Positions 24,078 through 28,963 of a DNA stretch of 28,963 nucleotides are shown piece by piece. The stretch lies in NCBI GenBank assembly GCA_021806765.1, contig JAJZQR010000030.1:1-28963 (forward strand), written 5' to 3'. A program made the position numbers and the translations under genes. Each line of letters starts with the position of its first letter. The stretch's first letter is position 1. Source of the DNA: Chloroflexota bacterium. GTDB taxonomy: Bacteria; Chloroflexota; UBA6077. The notes below the pieces were generated by a model, which was not told the origin of the DNA, did no database searches, and saw nothing but the letters and a program-made list of their open reading frames with translations.

Positions 24078-24128
24078 TGTGATTCCAACCTCCCTGCCGG
24101 CCTGGTCGCGCGATCAGGGTTTTTTAGG

Positions 24129-24157
24129 ATTCTACCCCACCAATCGCACTATAGCAA
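24129..24157 (-). promoter_or_regulatory. Candidate promoter for def
   Basis: Minus strand: -35 TTGCTA (24157-24152), a 17-bp spacer and -10 TAGAAT (24134-24129). The leader to ATG 24077 would be about 45 nt. Confidence 0.4.
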
Positions 24158-24208
24158 ACTGTAGCCCGGCCAATTGCTCCTTCCAGTATGCGGCCGCCCT
24201 GCTCTCGC

Positions 24209-24217
24209 TGCTATAAT
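24209..24217 (+). promoter_or_regulatory. Extended -10 promoter for the large activase gene
   Basis: TGCTATAAT gives a consensus TATAAT (24212-24217) with the upstream TG of an extended -10. There is no good -35, as is usual for this type. The leader to ATG 24288 would be about 65 nt. Confidence 0.45.
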
Positions 24218-24287
24218 GGGGCACCCGGCAAGTACAACCTGCTTGCTGGGTTCTATGCTTATATGCTTACAGGTGGAACGGGCAGCC

Positions 24288-27200
24288 ATGAAGGATAGTC
24301 GACTGTTTCTTGGGCTGGACATCGGATCGGTAAACGTGCGAGCGGCCGTGGCCACCGAGGAGGGCCAGCCGGTTTACTTCGACAGCGAGCGCATCTACAA
24401 GGGGCCGGCCACGGCGGTGTCGGCTCTCTTCGAGCGCCTTCGGGACCACGTTCCCCTGGAGGGCATAGCAGGGGCAGGGGCGACGGGCTCCGGCCGCCAC
24501 ATCTACGACGTCCAGGACGGATGGCGGCTGTTCAGCTCTCCCTACACCGCCATCACGGGGCTGCTCTGGGATCGAACGAACCCCAGGACCATAGTGGCAA
24601 TCGGTGGCCAGACGGCCCTGGTCATCGGGCTTGCCGAGGGGATGGAGAAGGGGTGGCGTGTGGCGCGCTCGCCCCTGTGCGCCGCGGGAACGGGCCGCTT
24701 CCTGGAGCAGCAGGCTTCCCGCCTGGGCATCCCCATCGAAAACTTCGGCCCCACGGCCCTGGAATGGAAAGATCCTCCTCCCCGCATCGCCGCCCGCTGC
24801 AGCGTCTTCGCCAAGTCGGACCTGATCCACCTGCAGCAGAAGGGCTGGCCCATCTCGGCCATGCTGGCCGGGCTCTCCGACAGCGTCGCCCGAATGATCG
24901 TGGCCCAATGGCGGGATCGCTTCGAGCCGCCGGTATATTGCATAGGCGGGGTGGCGGCCAACCAGGGGGTGGTCCGCGCCCTGTCTGCCGTCCTGGGGGG
25001 GCTGGAGGTGATCGTGCCGCCCGAGCACGCCAACCGCGAGGCCCTGGGTGCGGCTCTGCTGGCGAGGAGATCCGCCCGCCGCCCGGTCGATCTCTACCCT
25101 CGGTCCGGCCGTGAGGACCAGATCTTCTCCCTGCCCCGCCGCCTGGACAGCTGCTTCTCCTCGGACGGTTGGAGGCCGGTAGAGCTGGGCCAACAGATGA
25201 TCGACGTCGCCCTGGGGGTGGACGTTGGATCCACCAGCACCAAGGCGGCGGTGATCGACCTGGACGGCCGGCTGCTGGCCAAGAGCTACCTGATGACGGC
25301 CGGCCAGCCCCTGGAGGCGGTCAAGCAGCTGATGGCCAACCTGGTCCCCATGGTGGAGGGGAAGGTGCAGGTGAAGGCCGTCGGCGTGACCGGCTCCGGC
25401 CGCTACCTGGTGGGGAACTTCCTCGGCGCGGACCTGATCAAGAACGAGATCACGGCCCAGACCCGAGCGGCGCTCCACATCGATCCCCAGGTGAACACCA
25501 TCTTCGAGCTGGGCGGCCAGGACTCCAAGTACGTCTACCTGGAGAACGGCACCGTCCTGGATTACCAGATGAACAAGGCCTGCGCGGCCGGCACGGGCAG
25601 CTTCATCGACGAGCTGGCCGAGCAGCTGGGGATCTCCACCCGAACCGGGGAGTTCGCTCGCCTGGCCTTCGCCGCCGACTGCCAGCTGGACCTGGGGGAG
25701 AAGTGCACCGCCTTCATGAGCCAGGCCGTCACCTCGGCCCAGCACGCCGGGGTGGGCATGGGCGTCATCGTCTCCAGCCTCTCCACCTCCCTGGCCAAGA
25801 ACTATCGCTCCAAGGTGGTGGGCACCCGCCGTGTGGGCGACAGGATCTTCCTCACCGGCGCGGTCTTCTACAACGACGCGGCGGTCTCGGCCTTCAAGGC
25901 GGAGTTCCCGGGGAAGACCCTGGTGGTGCCCCAGCACAAGGAGGTCACCGGCGCCATCGGCGCCGCCCTGCTGGCCCTGGAGGCGATGCCCGAGGGGGCT
26001 GAGTCCGGCTTCAAGGGCTTCGACGCGGTTGCCCAGGCCACCTACCGCCTCACCAACTTCACCTGCCACAGGTGTGAGAACAGCTGCGCCATCAGCTCCA
26101 TGGTGACCGACAGCGGCGCCCGTCTCTTCTACGGCTCACGCTGCGACCTGTTCGATTCGAAGTCTCAGCGCGGCGGCCCTCACCCCCAGCCTCTCCCAGG
26201 GGGAGAGAGAGTAGCCGAATCCCCTCTCCCTCTGGGAGAGGGTCAGGGTGAGGGCTCTGCCACCATTCAGCGCTCAGCACTCAGCACTCAGCACCCAGGA
26301 CCCAGGGCTCAGCACTCTCCCACCCCTTTCGACGAGCGGGAGAAGCTGCTGTTCGAGGGCTACGATCCCTCCCGCGGAACCGGCCCCGTGGTCGGCGTGC
26401 CCAGGGCGCTGATGACCATGGAGCTGGCCCCGCTGCTGACCGCCTTTCTCGACGCCCTGGGCGTGCAGCTGCGCTACTCCTCGCCCACCAACCAGAAGGT
26501 GATAGAGAAGTCGCTGGAGCTGGCCTACACCGATAGCTGCTTCCCCATCAAGCTGCTCCATGGCCACGTGGCCGAGCTGACGGAGCAAGGAGCCGAGTTC
26601 ATCCTGATCCCCAACGCCATCCGGATGGGGGAGAAGGAGGGCGACGAGGACCAGCGCTACTCCTGCCCCCTCGTCCAGGCGGCGCCCTACATCGTCCGCT
26701 CCGTCTTCGGCCTGGGCGACCGGCTGCTGGACCCCATCATCGACCTGTCCAGCGGCGATGACCTGGTGATCCGCAGCTTCTCCGAGATCGCCGTGCGGCT
26801 CGGCTTCAGTCCGGGCAAGGGCGCCGAGGCAGCCCGACAGGCACTGTCCGGGCAGCGACGGTTCGAGGCCGAGCTTGCGGCCGCGGGGCGCCGGCTCCTG
26901 GAGCAGCTGGAGGCGGACCCCGGGGCTGTGGGTGTGGTGCTGATGGCTCGGGCCTACAACGCCCAGGACGCGGGGGCCAACCTGGGCATGGCCCAGGAGC
27001 TGAAGAAGCTGGGCGTGGTCCCGATCCCCCTGGATTACCTGCCCCTGGATCGGGTGGACGTTAGGGAGATCTCCGACCGCCCCTACTGGAACTACGAAAG
27101 GAAGCTGCTGGCCGCCGCGAAGCTGGTCGCCGAGCACCCTCAGCTGTTTGGCCTCTTCCTCTCCAACTTTGGCTGCGGCCCCAACTCCATCATCCAGAAC

Positions 27201-28559
27201 ATCGTCGAGGACATCATGGGCGGCAAGCCGCTGGGCCAGATCGAGCTGGACGAGCACGCCGCCGAGGCCGGCTACATCACCCGGCTTGAAGCCATGGTGG
27301 ACACAATCAAGGGCTACCGCCGCTCCGGTCTCCAGCTGGCGGGCTCGCCGGAGAAGTACACCCGGCGAGTTCCATCCTCGGTGCGCTCGGGCCAGAACGT
27401 TCTGATCGCCCGAATGTCGGACCACGCCGAGATCGTGGCGGCGGCCATGCGCTCCTTTGGTGTGAAGGCTAAGGTGCTGCCGGAATCCGACGAGCGAAGC
27501 ATGGCCCTCAGCCGCGACGTGACCAACGGCAAGGAGTGCCTGCCCTTCCGGGACACCCTGGGGGTATTTCTGCGGATGGCGGAGGAGGGCTCCATCCCCA
27601 GGGGGGCGCGGGCCATGATGGCCGGCTCCTTCGGCCCCTGCCGCCTGGGCAAGTACGCCCAGGAGCAGCAGAAGATCCTGGACGAGCGGGGGATCGGGCT
27701 GGAGGTCATGACCACGGTCTCCAACAACGCTTACTCGGACCTGGGGCTGGGACCTCGCTTCGAGCTGCTGGCCTGGCAGGGGATCGTGGCCACCGACCAC
27801 CTGCAGAGGCTGCTCTGGATGACCCGCCCTTACGAACGGCACCCCGGCGAGGCCGATCGAGCCTACCAGCACTGCGTGGCGAAGCTGGTGGCCGCCCTCG
27901 AGGCCCGACGCCCCCTGGCCGCGCCGATGCGGGAGGCCACGGCCACATTCCGGGAGCTGATGGATCCCGCCCGGCCCCGCCGCCCCAAGGTTGGGATCAA
28001 CGGGGAGATCTACCTGCGGGCGAACCGCTTCTGCAACCAGGATCTGGTGGCCCTGTGCGAGGCAAACGGCCTGGAAGTCGAAGTGGCCCCCATGTCTGAG
28101 TGGCTGAAGTACACCACCATGCGGAACCTGGAGGACGGCTGGGCCAACCGGGAGGTGGGTCGCATCCTGACGGGGGCATTGAGGAAGCTGGCCACCGGCT
28201 ACTACGAGGGGAAGGTGGCCTCCTGGTTCGGAGCGCTGATCCACGAGCGGGAGCCCAGCAGCCGGCAGCTGATGGCTGCCTCGGGCCGGTACCTGCCCGG
28301 CCGCAACGGGAGCGAGGCGATCCTCTCCCTGGGCAGCGGGGTGCGTCAGATGGCCGATCCCCACTTCGCCGGGGTCATCTCCGTTATGCCCCACGGCTGC
28401 ATGCCCGGCGGCATCGTGGCGGCCCTATCCCAGGAGATCTCCAAAGAGCACGACCACAAGCCGTGGATCAGCCTCACCTTCGACGGCTTCACCGACAGGG
28501 TGAACCCCGAGCGGATCGCCGACCTGGCCGAGCAGCTGAGGCACAGGGCAGATCGGTAG
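24288..28559 (+). CDS. Large acyl-CoA dehydratase activase-type protein (BcrAD/BadFG-HgdC fused to HgdB-like modules)
   Basis: A 1,423-residue fusion. Residues 5-270 and 308-565 are two ASKHA ATPase domains of the BadF/BcrA/HgdC family: GLDIGSVNVRAAV and GVDVGSTSTKAAV phosphate loops, plus CAAGTGRF (Cys131) and CAAGTGSF (Cys432), whose Cys holds the shared [4Fe-4S] cluster in HgdC dimers. Next is a Cys motif (Cys593, 596, 600, 619), then a DUF2229-like part (GVPRALMTMELAPLLTAFLD, TDSCFPIKLLHGH) and an HgdB-like C terminus with NFGCGPNS, GKECLPFRD and FGPCRLGKY. The family couples ATP hydrolysis to low-potential electron transfer, but the substrate of these stand-alone fusions is not established. 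Residues about 630-678 are an in-frame repeat insertion. ATG 24288 has AGGTGG upstream; the 38 codons before it are discounted. Confidence 0.88.
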   Translation: MKDSRLFLGLDIGSVNVRAAVATEEGQPVYFDSERIYKGPATAVSALFERLRDHVPLEGIAGAGATGSGRHIYDVQDGWRLFSSPYTAITGLLWDRTNPRTIVAIGGQTALVIGLAEGMEKGWRVARSPLCAAGTGRFLEQQASRLGIPIENFGPTALEWKDPPPRIAARCSVFAKSDLIHLQQKGWPISAMLAGLSDSVARMIVAQWRDRFEPPVYCIGGVAANQGVVRALSAVLGGLEVIVPPEHANREALGAALLARRSARRPVDLYPRSGREDQIFSLPRRLDSCFSSDGWRPVELGQQMIDVALGVDVGSTSTKAAVIDLDGRLLAKSYLMTAGQPLEAVKQLMANLVPMVEGKVQVKAVGVTGSGRYLVGNFLGADLIKNEITAQTRAALHIDPQVNTIFELGGQDSKYVYLENGTVLDYQMNKACAAGTGSFIDELAEQLGISTRTGEFARLAFAADCQLDLGEKCTAFMSQAVTSAQHAGVGMGVIVSSLSTSLAKNYRSKVVGTRRVGDRIFLTGAVFYNDAAVSAFKAEFPGKTLVVPQHKEVTGAIGAALLALEAMPEGAESGFKGFDAVAQATYRLTNFTCHRCENSCAISSMVTDSGARLFYGSRCDLFDSKSQRGGPHPQPLPGGERVAESPLPLGEGQGEGSATIQRSALSTQHPGPRAQHSPTPFDEREKLLFEGYDPSRGTGPVVGVPRALMTMELAPLLTAFLDALGVQLRYSSPTNQKVIEKSLELAYTDSCFPIKLLHGHVAELTEQGAEFILIPNAIRMGEKEGDEDQRYSCPLVQAAPYIVRSVFGLGDRLLDPIIDLSSGDDLVIRSFSEIAVRLGFSPGKGAEAARQALSGQRRFEAELAAAGRRLLEQLEADPGAVGVVLMARAYNAQDAGANLGMAQELKKLGVVPIPLDYLPLDRVDVREISDRPYWNYERKLLAAAKLVAEHPQLFGLFLSNFGCGPNSIIQNIVEDIMGGKPLGQIELDEHAAEAGYITRLEAMVDTIKGYRRSGLQLAGSPEKYTRRVPSSVRSGQNVLIARMSDHAEIVAAAMRSFGVKAKVLPESDERSMALSRDVTNGKECLPFRDTLGVFLRMAEEGSIPRGARAMMAGSFGPCRLGKYAQEQQKILDERGIGLEVMTTVSNNAYSDLGLGPRFELLAWQGIVATDHLQRLLWMTRPYERHPGEADRAYQHCVAKLVAALEARRPLAAPMREATATFRELMDPARPRRPKVGINGEIYLRANRFCNQDLVALCEANGLEVEVAPMSEWLKYTTMRNLEDGWANREVGRILTGALRKLATGYYEGKVASWFGALIHEREPSSRQLMAASGRYLPGRNGSEAILSLGSGVRQMADPHFAGVISVMPHGCMPGGIVAALSQEISKEHDHKPWISLTFDGFTDRVNPERIADLAEQLRHRADR
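26176..26255. repeat. Compound palindrome inserted in frame in the activase gene
   Basis: Outer arms GCCCTCACCC (26176-26185) and GGGTGAGGGC (26246-26255). Two inner hairpins are CTCTCCC/GGGAGAG (26191-26197, 26201-26207) and CCCTCTCCC/GGGAGAGGG (26222-26230, 26234-26242). It encodes PHPQPLPGGERV...SPLPLGEGQGEG, a peptide pattern typical of translated dispersed repeats. It shares modules with 3348-3412 and 12407-12510. Confidence 0.88.
26267..26318. repeat. CTCAGCA tandem repeat inside the activase gene
   Basis: Three exact 7-bp units CTCAGCA (26273-26293) followed by degenerate units (ACCCAGGACCCAGGGCTCAGCACTC). They encode SALSTQHPGPRAQHS. The tract directly follows the palindrome, so two repeat families are stacked at one insertion site. 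Confidence 0.8.
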
Positions 28560-28595
28560 ACAACTTCACTCTTCTGTGAGGGAATGGGTAGGGGG

Positions 28596-28963
28596 TCACA
28601 CTATCAGCATCGCGTCCCCGAAGCTGTAGAAGCGGTAGCGCTGCTCCACGGCTTCCTGGTAGCCCCGCAGGAGAAGGTCGCGTCCCGCCAGGGCGCTGAC
28701 CAGCATCACCAGGGTCGAGCGGGGCAGATGGAAGTTGGTCACCAGGGCATCGACGACCTTGAAGCGGTAGCCCGGGTAGATGAACAGCTCGGTCCATCCC
28801 GAACCCGGCTGCAGTCGAGCGGGGGTGCCATCAACGCCGGCGCTCTCCAGCACCCGCACGGTGGTGGTCCCCACGGCGATCACCCGCCGGCCCCCCCGCT
28901 TGGCGGCGCTCACCTGGGCCGCCACCTCTTCCGAGACCTCATAGTACTCCCGATGCATCGGGT
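28596..28963 (-). CDS. queA: S-adenosylmethionine:tRNA ribosyltransferase-isomerase, C-terminal part
   Basis: The last 122 codons of QueA, open to the right edge. The protein moves the ribosyl group of S-adenosylmethionine to preQ1 in tRNA, giving epoxyqueuosine in the queuosine pathway. Diagnostic stretches are [62 protein letters not shown] and the C-terminal [13 protein letters not shown]. It converges on the large activase gene, with 36 bp between the stops and no evident palindrome there. tgt and yajC, which commonly follow queA on the way to secDF, are absent. Confidence 0.97.
   Translation of the reverse strand, partial: PMHREYYEVSEEVAAQVSAAKRGGRRVIAVGTTTVRVLESAGVDGTPARLQPGSGWTELFIYPGYRFKVVDALVTNFHLPRSTLVMLVSALAGRDLLLRGYQEAVEQRYRFYSFGDAMLIV

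Noticed and set aside
24267..26069. Long antisense open frame (600 codons) opposite the activase gene
   Set aside because: GC-rich shadow frame with low-complexity Gly/His/Gln/Leu-rich translation, no recognisable motif, and a well-identified gene on the other strand. The same applies to 26274-28394, 6137-7468, 7432-8553, 8675-10003, 989-1936 and 12998-14137.
26267..26318. CRISPR-like repeat array
   Set aside because: The 7-bp units are contiguous with no unique spacers, and the tract is inside a coding frame.

Overview
The window is a GC-rich stretch of bacterial chromosome. I infer Chloroflexota or a close relative from several signs: the PrkA / DUF444 / SpoVR cluster, a 1,423-residue acyl-CoA dehydratase activase, a sortase with a Thr/Pro stalk, runs of GT39 and GT87 membrane glycosyltransferases, and a heavy load of short dispersed palindromes. 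This is inference: no rRNA or other phylogenetic marker is present. No tRNA, rRNA, CRISPR array, transposase or phage gene was seen.

Layout, left to right. At 1-98 is the tail of a membrane protein (+). At 164-3212 (-) a stand-alone response regulator, a sortase and dihydroxy-acid dehydratase (ilvD) run in one direction. At 3438-4760 (-) is a lipoprotein with a clan GH-A glycosidase domain. It is transcribed away from a small basic protein and a CbiX-like protein (5000-5895, +), with candidate promoters for both directions between them. At 5975-10612 (-) is the classic prkA - DUF444 - SpoVR stress/stationary-phase cluster. At 11031-14545 (-) are mnmG (tRNA U34 modification) and an overlapping GT39-type membrane glycosyltransferase. 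At 14627-19463 (-) are three related GT87-type proteins, one lacking its middle, followed by another polytopic glycosyltransferase. They diverge from a mannose-1-phosphate guanylyltransferase gene (19719-20792, +); together these look like an envelope glycan locus. At 20877-24077 (-) are def, secD and secF. At 24288-28559 (+) is the large activase gene, and the 3' part of queA (28596-28963, -) runs off the end.

The most unusual feature is the repeat content. Three convergent gene junctions (108-139, 5906-5963, 20817-20844) each carry a perfect or near-perfect palindrome. A second, compound palindrome family (CCCTCACCC ... CTCTCCC/GGGAGAG ... GGGTGAGGG) sits once between genes (3281-3432) and twice inside reading frames: at the 3' end of mnmG and in the middle of the activase gene. 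A third family of CTCAGCACT / AGGACTGAGG type repeats lies inside mnmG, inside the activase gene and between genes. The insertions keep frame and fall at places where the proteins should tolerate extra residues, so repeats appear to be adding peptide segments to housekeeping proteins.

I found no clearly new enzymatic system. The best leads are the repeat-derived protein insertions, the core-deleted GT87 gene with a nearby GT39 relic, and the inverted activase gene lying between queA and secDF.
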